A stretch of 64,000 nt of DNA, taken from assembly GCA_021151695.1 (NCBI GenBank), contig JAGKWU010000009.1:124001-188000 (forward strand), given 5' to 3'. The DNA is from Cellvibrionaceae bacterium (GTDB lineage Bacteria; Pseudomonadota; Gammaproteobacteria; Pseudomonadales; Cellvibrionaceae). Shown here in pieces: positions 25,631-34,575 of this stretch. Each line of letters begins with the position of its first letter. Position 1 is the first letter of the stretch. The notes beneath the pieces are model-generated. The model was not told the origin of the DNA. It saw only the letters and a list, made by a program, of their open reading frames with translations, and did no database searches. Position numbers and translations under genes: made by a program.

Positions 25631-26581
25631 TTACGAAGGGAATGTTGTTAATGAATTCATATCATAACAAACGGCATTGAATATTTTATGCCCTTCTCTA
25701 ACTTTGCTATTGGGCAAAACAACACAATTTTTTAAGTTTGCGCCTGTTTCAATTTTGGAATTTTTCCCCACTACAACATTGCAAAGAGTAACTGCCTCTC
25801 CTACTTCATATTCTGTACTAAACAGCACTTCTTTACCCTGTTCTCTAATTATTTCCATATTGACCTGGAGAAGCTCCGCTGGCGTAGAAATGTTAACGTC
25901 TCCCTCTACACAAACAACGCAACAAACGCGAGCACCCTGATTGATGTAAACTTGAATTGCATCAGTTAGTTCCACTTCGTTGCGAACTCTGGACGCAGGG
26001 GTTTCAGCTAGAGCTTTAAAAATTCCTTTATCAAATATGTATGCACCTGCACCTTTAATGTTATTTATCTTTTTTGTGGGTTTTTCAACAACGTAGCTAA
26101 CAAAACCCTCCGAATCAAAGGATATTGAATAATTTTTTTTCAATATATCAAAACTATCTTCAATAGATGCAGCGAGCACAGCATTTGCATCGTGCTGTTG
26201 AAATTCCAAATACATTCTTTTGAGGTCTAACTTTTGAAAATAAATATCACCGAGCAGCAACATGAACGTTTCACCCACATCGTTTTCCAACAGCGATAAT
26301 GCATGTGCAATACCCAAACGCTCTGATTGATAGTGATAAATAATATTCACTCCGTATGAACGACCATCACCGATTAATAATCTGACCTGATCCTCACGAT
26401 GTCCCACCACAATATGTACTGTATCAATACCCACATCTTTCAAGTATTCCAGCTGGTGCTCAATAATCATTTTCTGCCCAACGGGGAGACAGGCCTTTGG
26501 AATATATTCTGAAATAGGCCTCATTCGTACAGCATTACCTGCGGCTAGAATCACGGCCTGTAAATTGCGTTGCTGAGTCAT
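25631..26581 (-). CDS. Sugar-1-phosphate nucleotidyltransferase
   Basis: A 316-residue nucleotidyltransferase that would activate a sugar phosphate to an NDP-sugar for the cluster's glycosyltransferases. The N-terminal signature VILAAGNAVRMRPISEYIPK lies at residues 10-29, the metal-binding LLLGDIYF near 107, and GAGAYIFDKG near 177. The last 60 residues show hexapeptide-like beta-helix repeats (VVVGKNSKIETGANLKNCVV). The loop AAGNAVRMR differs slightly from the common AAGxGTRL. Base and sugar specificity cannot be assigned. Its ATG overlaps the preceding stop (ATGA). Confidence 0.88.
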   Translation of the reverse strand: MTQQRNLQAVILAAGNAVRMRPISEYIPKACLPVGQKMIIEHQLEYLKDVGIDTVHIVVGHREDQVRLLIGDGRSYGVNIIYHYQSERLGIAHALSLLENDVGETFMLLLGDIYFQKLDLKRMYLEFQQHDANAVLAASIEDSFDILKKNYSISFDSEGFVSYVVEKPTKKINNIKGAGAYIFDKGIFKALAETPASRVRNEVELTDAIQVYINQGARVCCVVCVEGDVNISTPAELLQVNMEIIREQGKEVLFSTEYEVGEAVTLCNVVVGKNSKIETGANLKNCVVLPNSKVREGHKIFNAVCYDMNSLTTFPS

Positions 26582-27471
26582 TTTTTGATTAACCTTTTCT
26601 TGGTAATTTTTTGAAACAAGAACGCCAGAATTACGCCATAAAAAATCATAGAGCTAACAGTCTCAACCATATGGATTAAACGCACCTCACCATTGGTTAT
26701 CACTGGGTTTTGACCTATATGGGCAATGTTTTGAGGTATTGCCATGAGAAACGCGAGCGAAAGGGCCATAAACCAAAGCGGGCGATTCTGTATTTCCCGC
26801 AATAATAGGAATGCCAAAATGCTCCACAAACCACCGCGGACTAATTGTAAAAATAGCAACGCTGGATATTGTTCAAATAAATTCAATAAATGAGACGGAA
26901 ATGATCGTAGCTCTTCTTGCGACCCATAAAATAATCTCACTTCTTCATGTATCCATGCCAGGTAATAGCCCGCGACTACATAAACAACAACATAAATAAC
27001 TGAACCCATAGTCACAAACTTTGCTGTGTCGTAACTCTTAATTGCTATATCTGCTCTGAAATCTGAGGATGACTTACCAGGATATAGATTTAGATACAAC
27101 GGGGTCGCAATTGCTAAAGGTGCGCCGAAAAAAAACAGCCAAATTGCAACATTTGTAGTAATGCCTATTTGATCTTTAAAATAGAACGTTTCCAGCTGCA
27201 TAACAAAGATCACCAACATGTAGTAAAGCACCGCTGTATAACTAAATTTCCGAATCCGTCCGCCATTTACTGCGCTATTTATGGTTAGCAGCGTGATGTA
27301 TTGAATCAACACAATAATGAGTAAATTAATTGAGTCAGAAAATACCCCGGGGTCTGATGGTTTCCCCATATTCAGTTGCCTCCCAATAACAGCACCTGAC
27401 GCCGCAAACACTACCAATGTAATCAGAAAACCTAGGGTGTGTTTGGTTATAAAAATAAGGGCACTTTTCAT
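26578..27471 (-). CDS. Polytopic membrane protein of unknown family
   Basis: About 297 residues with some seven hydrophobic segments, for example FITKHTLGFLITLVVFAASG, INLLIIVLIQYITLLTI, AVLYYMLVIFVMQL, IWLFFFGAPLAIATPLYL, YVVVYVVAGYYLAWI and MIFYGVILAFLF. It ends in a positive tail QKITKKRLIKK. I chose ATG 27471 (GAGGAA nine bases before) over TTG 27492. It lies between the exporter permeases and the nucleotidyltransferase, with a four-base overlap to the latter. It could be a transport or membrane assembly factor; there is no motif to decide. Confidence 0.7.
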   Translation of the reverse strand: MKSALIFITKHTLGFLITLVVFAASGAVIGRQLNMGKPSDPGVFSDSINLLIIVLIQYITLLTINSAVNGGRIRKFSYTAVLYYMLVIFVMQLETFYFKDQIGITTNVAIWLFFFGAPLAIATPLYLNLYPGKSSSDFRADIAIKSYDTAKFVTMGSVIYVVVYVVAGYYLAWIHEEVRLFYGSQEELRSFPSHLLNLFEQYPALLFLQLVRGGLWSILAFLLLREIQNRPLWFMALSLAFLMAIPQNIAHIGQNPVITNGEVRLIHMVETVSSMIFYGVILAFLFQKITKKRLIKK

Positions 27472-27494
27472 GAATTTGAATTCCTCATTCAAAT

Positions 27495-28691
27495 TTAAAG
27501 GCTGCTAAATGCATCTCGCACAGACCCTCTGGTCGCCTTTAAAGCAGGCGCCAGACCCCCCAAAAAACCCAGGATCAAAGCGAGTGAAACTGCCTGTAAA
27601 CAGGAATTCAAGCCAATATGATAAGTGTAAAAAATTTGTGCATGACCACTGCCAAGCATACTTGCCTTCACGCCATCAAATAATGCGTAACCTAAAAGAC
27701 AACCAATCACTGCAGAAACCAGAGCTATCAACATAGACTCCGATACTATTGCAGATACTATTGAGAATTTTTTGAACCCCACAGCAAGCAGGATGGCAAT
27801 TTCTTTCGCCCTGCTTTGCACGGCGGTGTGCATGAGATTTAGTGCCCCTGCCAAGGCCCCTATAGCCATTACAATCGAGAGTGGCCAAGCTATATAAAAA
27901 ATAAGGTTTACCGTTTTTTCTGAAAGCTCCTGATAAAATTGCTTTTCTGATTTGATTTGCACGGCCAGACGCTTATCTAATTGACTCCATTGTTTTAAAT
28001 CATCCACGGTATAGTCTTTCTGTAAGCCGATTCGTACGGACTGCAGCGTGTCGCCGCGCTTAAACTGGCTCTGTACGATAGCGTTATCGGTCCACATCTC
28101 ACCTTCAAAGGCTGATAACTCACCACCAAAATCAAACACTCCCGTAACCAACCAATTGGTTTTTCCGAATGTGACTGTGTTTCCTACAGCCAATGAAGGG
28201 ATTTTTCGTGCGAGGCTTTGTCCCACCAAAATTTCATTTTTTCCTTCTTCATTTAACCGACCATTCCTTAGACGAAACCCTTTACGTAACGCTATTCCCG
28301 CCGGAGCAAGACCACGCAATGGGATGCTGGCACTCTCATGTTCAGCAGTATTTTCAATATCCACCATGACATATAATTCGGGTGATATCAGTTTAATGTC
28401 ATTAGTTTGCTCAATTCCTTGATACCCCATAAGCACATCCATCTCACTTTTCGTTAGTACGCTACTGATTTCGGCTTGTGCTCCCTCTCGCAAAACCATA
28501 GCCACATGTTCGTCGCCTGTTACAGCCAACGTAGACTGAAATCCGGTTTTTACTGCTAGAAACGATAAGAGCATTGTTACTGTCACAATGGTTCCTACGG
28601 CATTAAACAGCACAACCCACGGGCGCAAAAAAATTGATCTGACACCGAGAATAAATAAAAAAATGCACTGCAAAAAAATTGGCGAATTCAT
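27495..28691 (-). CDS. FtsX/MacB-like ABC transporter permease 2
   Basis: A 398-residue inner-membrane permease. One N-terminal helix (GTIVTVTMLLSFLAV) leads into a periplasmic MacB-type domain (residues 45-260). Three C-terminal helices of the FtsX fold follow (IAWPLSIVMAIGALAGALNL, SESMLIALVSAVIGCLLGY, ending GFLGGLAPALKATRG). ATG 28691 shares one base with the stop of the preceding permease gene, so the two are coupled and probably form a heterodimer. Both resemble DevC/LolC-type mechanotransmission permeases. The open frame continues further upstream but overlaps the other permease. Confidence 0.85.
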   Translation of the reverse strand: MNSPIFLQCIFLFILGVRSIFLRPWVVLFNAVGTIVTVTMLLSFLAVKTGFQSTLAVTGDEHVAMVLREGAQAEISSVLTKSEMDVLMGYQGIEQTNDIKLISPELYVMVDIENTAEHESASIPLRGLAPAGIALRKGFRLRNGRLNEEGKNEILVGQSLARKIPSLAVGNTVTFGKTNWLVTGVFDFGGELSAFEGEMWTDNAIVQSQFKRGDTLQSVRIGLQKDYTVDDLKQWSQLDKRLAVQIKSEKQFYQELSEKTVNLIFYIAWPLSIVMAIGALAGALNLMHTAVQSRAKEIAILLAVGFKKFSIVSAIVSESMLIALVSAVIGCLLGYALFDGVKASMLGSGHAQIFYTYHIGLNSCLQAVSLALILGFLGGLAPALKATRGSVRDAFSSL

Positions 28692-29857
28692 TACTGATCC
28701 CGAGAAATAGCCTGAAGGGTTTTTACTCTGTACGAGATAAACGATGGAATAAACCCTGAAATTAGTGTCAAACAAAGTGCATACACACAGCCGGTAACCA
28801 TGGTGGAAACAGATAGGCCCAGATTGGGCAAAAGTGTTTTCAATGCCGGATTTTTGGCAGCACCATCAATCATTAAGTACGCAATAAGAAGACCGAGAAG
28901 AAATCCTTGAAGAATCACCATAGACGCTTCTATAAGATCAATCATTACCGTTTGGGAATTGCGAAAACCAAATGTTTTTAGAATTGCGGTTTCCTTAACT
29001 TTTTCTACGGCATGCTGGTACATGGAGGTACATACAACCAACATGATGGCAAAAAATGCGGCAAATATTACGTTGCTAATTACGTAAGATATATCCCCCA
29101 TCCGTTTAAAGTATTCTTGTTGGAATGCGGATTCAGTAACAGATTTGGTTTCATGAAATGAATTGGCAGTGTCTGCATCTATAGCAGCAGCCAATCGGGA
29201 AAATTCTTCAGGATTCTCAAAAGATACTAGAAAAAGTCCGGTCCAGTCTTCGCCAAATGTGTGTGAATAGTTGAAATATTCATACTGCATAAAAATTTTA
29301 TTACTATCGATATTTTTTTCAGCAGATCTAAAAACCCCAACTACAACAACGTCCCATACGTTACCACCATTTCTATTTGTAAAAATGTTGGATTTGAGGG
29401 GAATACTGTCTCCAATCTTCCACCCAGTTCTGGCAACCATATCCTCACCCACAATCACCCCATTCCTTGTTTCAACCCACGCTTTCCACTCTTCTGCACT
29501 GAGTTTAATTTCAGGATATATTTTGAGGTATGAAATAGGGTCGACAGCGTAAGTGGTAATGAGGTTATCTTCTTCCATGTAATAGCCGCCAAACCAGTTC
29601 ATTGGGCTAACTTCTTTTACTCCAGAGTAATCTTTTAGTCTTTGATAGTAAGAGATCGGCAATGATTCCGTAATGCCAATTTTATTTTGCACAACCATGC
29701 GTGTTGATGAGAGCTCAACAGTAGAGGGGTCCAATGAAGTAATAATCGAACTCAGCACGTTAAATAAAAAGAAAGCGATTGCCACGGCAAATGTGTTAAT
29801 TGCAGATCTGAAGCGATTTCTACTCAGGCTACGATGTGCCAGATATACCAGGTTCAT
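28691..29857 (-). CDS. FtsX/MacB-like ABC transporter permease 1
   Basis: A 388-residue permease partner of the protein at 27495. It has an N-terminal helix (INTFAVAIAFFLFNVLSSII), a periplasmic domain with NWFGGYYMEEDN and RNGVIVGEDMVARTGWKIGD, and three C-terminal helices starting at YVISNVIFAAFFAIMLVVCT. The C-terminus GFIPSFISYRVKTLQAISRD is typical FtsX. It lies 21 bases after the ATPase gene. Together with the adaptor at 30589 it forms a MacAB/DevBCA-like exporter. No TolC-type outer-membrane channel gene is present, so a housekeeping channel would be used. Confidence 0.88.
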   Translation of the reverse strand: MNLVYLAHRSLSRNRFRSAINTFAVAIAFFLFNVLSSIITSLDPSTVELSSTRMVVQNKIGITESLPISYYQRLKDYSGVKEVSPMNWFGGYYMEEDNLITTYAVDPISYLKIYPEIKLSAEEWKAWVETRNGVIVGEDMVARTGWKIGDSIPLKSNIFTNRNGGNVWDVVVVGVFRSAEKNIDSNKIFMQYEYFNYSHTFGEDWTGLFLVSFENPEEFSRLAAAIDADTANSFHETKSVTESAFQQEYFKRMGDISYVISNVIFAAFFAIMLVVCTSMYQHAVEKVKETAILKTFGFRNSQTVMIDLIEASMVILQGFLLGLLIAYLMIDGAAKNPALKTLLPNLGLSVSTMVTGCVYALCLTLISGFIPSFISYRVKTLQAISRDQ

Positions 29858-29877
29858 TTAGTTTTACTCAGATCGCC

Positions 29878-30576
29878 TTAAGACTGTGATGAAGAAGCGT
29901 TTTGTAGCAAACCTTTATCCATCTCTACGAGGGTGGATGCATATCCTGCCGCTAACGCATCATGCGTTACCATCACAATGGTTTTTTTGTGTTCTTTGTT
30001 CAAATAACTCAATAAATCAAGGATTTCATCGGCAGTTTTTCTATCCAAATCCCCAGTCGGCTCATCACATAAGATAACGTCAGGATTGGTGACGATGGCG
30101 CGCGCAATAGCGACGCGTTGTTGCTGTCCGCCAGAGAGTTCTTTGGGGTAATGTTTCTGACGATCTTCTAACCGAACCAAAGCAAGTGCAGCTCGAACTC
30201 TTACATCACGCTCTTTGCGGCTAATTTTTTTTGCATATAACGGCAACTCAACATTTTTGTAAGCATTTAGTAACGGCATCAGATGATAAAACTGGAAAAT
30301 AAACCCAATATTATTAGCTCTCCAATCATTCAGCTCACTCGAACTTAATGCATTCAATTTTTTTCCGTGAAACAGCAAATCACCACGATTAGGAATATCA
30401 ACACCGCCGAGCAAATTTAGTAGTGTGGACTTTCCCGATCCCGATGGCCCCATTATGGCTACAAAATCACCGTCTTTAATGGAAAAACTTAAATCACTAA
30501 AGATCGTGGTAGTTTCCGAACCACGAGTAAATGTTTTTTCTATATGCTGAAGCTCGTATATTGCATTCACGGACAT
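29878..30576 (-). CDS. ABC transporter ATP-binding protein, LolD/MacB/DevA type
   Basis: A 232-residue ATPase of the FtsX-permease class. Walker A GPSGSGKST near residue 43, the Q-loop FIFQFYHLMPLLNAYKNV, the signature LSGGQQQRVAIARAI near 145, and Walker B DVILCDEPTGDLD. ATG 30576 is preferred (AAGG ten bases upstream); a TTG lies six bases earlier. It sits between the adaptor and permease genes, with 12 and 20 bases between coding regions. It powers the periplasmic-to-outside export step of the cluster by family analogy. Confidence 0.93.
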   Translation of the reverse strand: MSVNAIYELQHIEKTFTRGSETTTIFSDLSFSIKDGDFVAIMGPSGSGKSTLLNLLGGVDIPNRGDLLFHGKKLNALSSSELNDWRANNIGFIFQFYHLMPLLNAYKNVELPLYAKKISRKERDVRVRAALALVRLEDRQKHYPKELSGGQQQRVAIARAIVTNPDVILCDEPTGDLDRKTADEILDLLSYLNKEHKKTIVMVTHDALAAGYASTLVEMDKGLLQNASSSQS

Positions 30577-30588
30577 AATCAATTGACC

Positions 30589-31641
30589 TTATTTTCCAAA
30601 TGATACGCGCAGACTCATGTCTGGGATAATTCTAGGGTCTTGCTCAAGCAATTTGATACGAACTCTTACAGTGCCCTTACTACGATTTGCAGCAGGAATA
30701 ACAGCAATAACGCTACCGGAAATATCCCATGCCGGATAAGCATCCAAATTAGCTGTAACCCGTTGGTTAACATTTATTTTTTGCAAAAAGCGTTCGTTAA
30801 TATCCACTTCAATTTCCAGTGACGACATATCAACGATTGTACATATACCTGTACGAGTGAAACCTCCACCGGCAGAACTGGGAGAAACAATTTCGCCGGC
30901 TTGTGCATTTTTGCCAATCACCACACCACTAAATGGCGCGCGGATGGTATATTTTTCTAACTCTTCACGTAGCCGATCCAAACGAGTGGAAGCCAAACCC
31001 ATTTGAACTTCAGCTTCCTGAACACGTAACTGCAAAACATTTTGTTTTAATGCTTCGGTTTCGTATTCCTGGATAGCTACAAGATTATTTTTTTGTAGGA
31101 CACCCAACCGCTTATATTGCTTCTCAGTTTCAATTAACTCCGCATTGAGCCTCTGGTATTGCAACATAGCCAGTTTTTTTTCATCTGTGGCAAGCGCTAT
31201 ATCCTGATTGAGTACGCTACTATTAACGGTGGCCAATACATCTCCTTCTTTAACATGCATCCCTTCATCCACATCTACAGTTTTCAGTACGCCCATCACT
31301 TCCGATGAAGCAGTCGCCAATCGGCGTGCGACAATAAACCCGGCTGCATTTAACGCCGAATTATCATCTATCACAGCTGACTTGCCAGATGGCAAAGGTT
31401 TATCAAATTTTATTTCTTCGGTTTGATGATTAACTAAGGATTTTTTATCTGCGCTCACTTCCAATGAACGTGCTTTGTTAATAGCTGCCCAGGCAACAAA
31501 TACAATAAGCAAAAACCCAATCGATAAAAATCCAATAAGAAGTTTTTTGTTTACTGTTCGCACTGACGATAAATCATTATTTTGATTGCCAGAGGTCAAT
31601 AGAGAAACCAACTGGTCACGTTCACTTTTTTGACTAGACAA
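30589..31641 (-). CDS. HlyD/MacA-type periplasmic adaptor
   Basis: Membrane-fusion adaptor of 350 residues, linking the inner-membrane exporter to an outer-membrane channel. A cytoplasmic N-terminus precedes one membrane helix (LLIGFLSIGFLLIVFVAWAA, residues 34-53). Lipoyl-half motif VDVDEGMHVKEGDVLATV near 118 and IRAPFSGVVIGKNAQAGEIV near 235 flank a helical hairpin, with beta-barrel segments to the end. The start is TTG with AAGGAAC upstream. It is the first gene of the compact operon running down to the glycosyltransferases. MacA-type adaptors usually serve peptide, macrolide or glycolipid export. Confidence 0.9.
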   Translation of the reverse strand: MSSQKSERDQLVSLLTSGNQNNDLSSVRTVNKKLLIGFLSIGFLLIVFVAWAAINKARSLEVSADKKSLVNHQTEEIKFDKPLPSGKSAVIDDNSALNAAGFIVARRLATASSEVMGVLKTVDVDEGMHVKEGDVLATVNSSVLNQDIALATDEKKLAMLQYQRLNAELIETEKQYKRLGVLQKNNLVAIQEYETEALKQNVLQLRVQEAEVQMGLASTRLDRLREELEKYTIRAPFSGVVIGKNAQAGEIVSPSSAGGGFTRTGICTIVDMSSLEIEVDINERFLQKINVNQRVTANLDAYPAWDISGSVIAVIPAANRSKGTVRVRIKLLEQDPRIIPDMSLRVSFGK

Positions 31642-31766
31642 AGCAAGTTCCTTAAATTTACTAATTCTTTAAGCTTCAAAAAACGAGGACAAAAGGACGC
31701 CTAGTGGATAATCAAAAATGAAAATCCAAGCCATTGGTGAAATCATGGTTTTACTTAGAGCGTTCG

Positions 31767-32504
31767 TTAATTCGCTTTCTGTTTTATAAATTCGGCGATG
31801 AGATTTTGGGCAGAATCTGTAAGCGTTGTTGCTCTGTGCTTAATTTCCTGAATATCCCCAATTCCCTGTTGCACGCCCGCTGCCCAATTCACCACCACAC
31901 ATATAGCGCAATATTCCATACCCTTTTGTCGAGCCAGTGCGGCCTCAGGCATCATCGTCATGCCTACAATATCGCACCGGTCCTGTGCCATACGGCGAAT
32001 TTCTGCCGCTGTTTCCAGGCGTGGCCCCTGAGTACAGCCGTAAACGCCATCAAATTGCACTTTAAGCCCTAATTTCTCAGAGGCGCGCAACATAGTCGTA
32101 CGCATACCGGGTGAGAACGGCTGGGTAAAATCGATATGGGATGAAAATTCGAAGTCGCCATCGAAAGATGAAGTGCGTCCCCAGGTGTAATCAATAATTT
32201 GATCTGGGATTACTAAGGAACCGGGAGGACACGAGTTCGCAATACCGCCCACACTGCAGACAGCGATAATTTTTGTTACTGCGCATTCAGCAAGTGCGTC
32301 AATATTCGCCTGATAATTAATCAGATGAGGTGGAACATTATGTGTTTTGCCATGACGCGGCAGAAAAAATACTTGTTCATTTTCAAGCACTCCACACAAT
32401 AGCTCTACCGGAGCCTTTGAATAACGGCTTGTTACGCGTTCAGTATTTTTTTGGGCAAGACTATGAAGGTCATATAGGCCACTACCGCCTATTATTGCTA
32501 GCAT
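31767..32504 (-). CDS. S-methyl-5'-thioinosine phosphorylase (MTAP/PNP family)
   Basis: A 245-residue nucleoside phosphorylase. It has the N-terminal phosphate loop IIGGSGLYD, PRHGKTHNVPPHLINYQANI, and the family block YGCTQGPRLETAAEI. In the base-binding region it reads VVNWAAG, with Asn where adenine-specific MTA phosphorylases have Asp, so a 6-oxopurine (methylthioinosine) substrate is more likely, as for the Pseudomonas aeruginosa enzyme. It salvages methylthio-nucleosides made from SAM. Being 126 bases before the adaptor gene on the same strand, it may be just a neighbour or may help clear 5'-deoxy-nucleosides made by the radical SAM enzymes. Confidence 0.85.
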   Translation of the reverse strand: MLAIIGGSGLYDLHSLAQKNTERVTSRYSKAPVELLCGVLENEQVFFLPRHGKTHNVPPHLINYQANIDALAECAVTKIIAVCSVGGIANSCPPGSLVIPDQIIDYTWGRTSSFDGDFEFSSHIDFTQPFSPGMRTTMLRASEKLGLKVQFDGVYGCTQGPRLETAAEIRRMAQDRCDIVGMTMMPEAALARQKGMEYCAICVVVNWAAGVQQGIGDIQEIKHRATTLTDSAQNLIAEFIKQKAN

Positions 32505-33337
32505 TTTGTTACTTCCTTAATAATCCATTTTCTGCAGAATAGTCGCTGCAGTTTAACTATGTAGCCCTAAGCAATACGGGGGAAATAGATCTTTGCAACT
32601 CTGAAAATTCAGTTGCAACAAGAATACTTTACTGACTACTAATACACTTTATTTTAGTGCCCATCTTTAAAATCCCTATGTTTTTATTGTTACTTTATAT
32701 AAGTAATTTGTTCGTCAAATTACTTAGTGTTGTTCTCTATATTGCTGCAATGTCCCACTAAAAAGTACATATGTTTTTATTTTTAATACTTCATTGAGTG
32801 GTTTTATCTGTAAAAAAATTATATATATTCAGTGTCGTTATAATTTCTGACTTATGGTTTAAGCGAAAATTAGCACCTCTTGAAATGTCACGTCAAGCAT
32901 TATCTATGTTTGTATGATGCATAGAGATGATTTCAATATAATTCGGAATCATGAACAACAAAATTCGTGAAGACTTAAGTAAGTAAGGCTTAATATTGAG
33001 CCAGCATTTTTCACAATTGGTGTTTAAGATATTTCGTCTTTTTTAATAGTCGATGCAGCTTTTGGCAATGGATGACTGCTTGTCGCTCTGAGTATTTAAC
33101 CTCAATAATTTCCTGAAGATATCAGTAAATTGTGACTTTCCTGTGTAATACAGGCATGTGTGGACCTAATGGTGACAATGAGTTTGATTGCATAAAAGAG
33201 TTTTAATCATTCATTAAGGTGTCTGCGTGAGTAAAGACCTCTCCACAGAGATTGTTTCTTGTGTTGGTTGCTTTAGGTGCCACCAAAAGGAAATATTCGA
33301 GAATGCTGGCCTCCTACTCGCATACATTTAATTTGGC
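32505..33337. other. AT-rich gene-poor stretch with inverted repeats
   Basis: No convincing gene in about 830 bases. Two clear inverted repeats are present: TTGCAACT…AGTTGCAA at 32593-32618 with an inner CTGAA/TTCAG pair, and a perfect AAGTAATTTG / CAAATTACTT hairpin at 32701-32725 with a five-base loop. A 34-codon frame from GTG 33227 (AAGG upstream) containing SCVGCFRCHQKE is possible but weak. The stretch separates the minus-strand cluster from the plus-strand regulator and probably holds the promoters of both. Confidence 0.5.
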
Positions 33338-33736
33338 TTGGGCTCTGACTTTTATGGTGTCGTCGTTTTCATCAATCTGGTAAACAGTTGGCACAATTTT
33401 CAACTAAGAAGCTTACGATTCAGGATAGCGAAAATATGCTTGCCTGCTGCGATTGACCAGGCGTGGACACCTTATCTCCAAAAGGTCATTGGCGTTTTTA
33501 AATGGCAGATGTGGTGGGGCTTCCTTCTTTACGAAAAATTATTATTTATTCGTCGACTACTACCCATAGCAATTCGGGCATCTACAGTATTCTTTGAAAA
33601 CACGAGACAAGTCTCTTTTAATAATAAAATTTATTTGTCTGCAATTGAATCTATGTACGTAAATAAGGTTTCACTTTTCGATATCAACATCGAAGCCACC
33701 CACCAGGATTTCAAGCAATTACTGGACTGGCTCTAA
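33338..33736 (+). CDS. Doubtful ORF upstream of response regulator
   Basis: A 132-codon frame with a TTG start and no clear ribosome site. The second half (NNKIYLSAIESMYVNKVSLF, then HQDFKQLLDWL) has protein-like composition, while the first half is basic and tryptophan-rich. It ends 17 bases before the response-regulator ATG, which suggests either a cotranscribed gene or the decayed end of one. No family recognised. Confidence 0.25.
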   Translation: MGSDFYGVVVFINLVNSWHNFQLRSLRFRIAKICLPAAIDQAWTPYLQKVIGVFKWQMWWGFLLYEKLLFIRRLLPIAIRASTVFFENTRQVSFNNKIYLSAIESMYVNKVSLFDINIEATHQDFKQLLDWL

Positions 33737-33753
33737 TAGCGGGTTTGGTTGTT

Positions 33754-34431
33754 ATGTATCGCATTCTATTGGTCGAGGACGATATCCGATTATCGGGCGC
33801 AGTGGTTGACTATCTGGAGCTCAAAGGTTTCCGATGTGAGCACATGACCTGTGCAGAACATGCGTTAGAGCTCGTAAAGCGGAATAAATACGACGTTATA
33901 GTCACTGATGTGAATATGCGTCGGATGTCGGGTTTTGATTTTTGTCGGACCTTGAGAGCGCGCCGGATGGATATTCCCCTGATCATGTTAACGTCCCGTT
34001 CGAGCTTGAACGATAAAGAGCAGGGTTTTTTAGCAGGTGCAGATGATTATATTTCCAAACCTTTCGAACTTAAGGAGCTGGCGTTACGCATTAATGCCGT
34101 GTTTACGCGAGTGAATGGTCGCGTCACTCTTATTAAAATTGATGAATTACATCTCGAAATTGATACCTTCCGGCACAGGGTAAGGCGAGAAGGTGTGGAG
34201 ATATCGCTTTCGAAATCAGCGTGGAAAATTCTTTTGGCACTCGCCAAATCCTGGCCAAACCCCGTAAGTAAAGCAGATCTTGAATACGCTTTGTGGGGCG
34301 ATAATCTGCGCGAGCCTGATGGGTTGAAGGCGCATGTTCGAATACTCAGGTTGAGTCTGGATAATCCCTTTCCTTTTTCCATCATTAAAACAATTCCCTA
34401 TTACGGCTATTGCCTGGGTGTCGCTAACTAG
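33754..34431 (+). CDS. OmpR/PhoB-type response regulator, orphan
   Basis: A 225-residue two-component regulator. The receiver domain (1-120) has the acidic pair in ILLVEDDIRL, the phosphoacceptor aspartate in VIVTDVNMRRMSG near residue 54, threonine in IMLTSRSS and the lysine in YISKPFE. The C-terminal winged helix (130-225) ends in IIKTIPYYGYCLGV, typical of Trans_reg_C. ATG 33754 is chosen over TTG 33745; the ribosome site is weak. No histidine kinase lies nearby. It faces away from the minus-strand cluster and could control it or the amylase downstream, but nothing proves either. Confidence 0.88.
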   Translation: MYRILLVEDDIRLSGAVVDYLELKGFRCEHMTCAEHALELVKRNKYDVIVTDVNMRRMSGFDFCRTLRARRMDIPLIMLTSRSSLNDKEQGFLAGADDYISKPFELKELALRINAVFTRVNGRVTLIKIDELHLEIDTFRHRVRREGVEISLSKSAWKILLALAKSWPNPVSKADLEYALWGDNLREPDGLKAHVRILRLSLDNPFPFSIIKTIPYYGYCLGVAN

Positions 34432-34575
34432 CCATAACCTCGGTGTATTTTCAAAATCTACATAATAATTTTTTTACCTTATAGAAAAGCGATATATCAC
34501 TCCTACCAGTTTTTAACCATTCATCAATCATGATGTGTTCTCCACACAATAAACATAACTCGTTGGAGAAACCCT

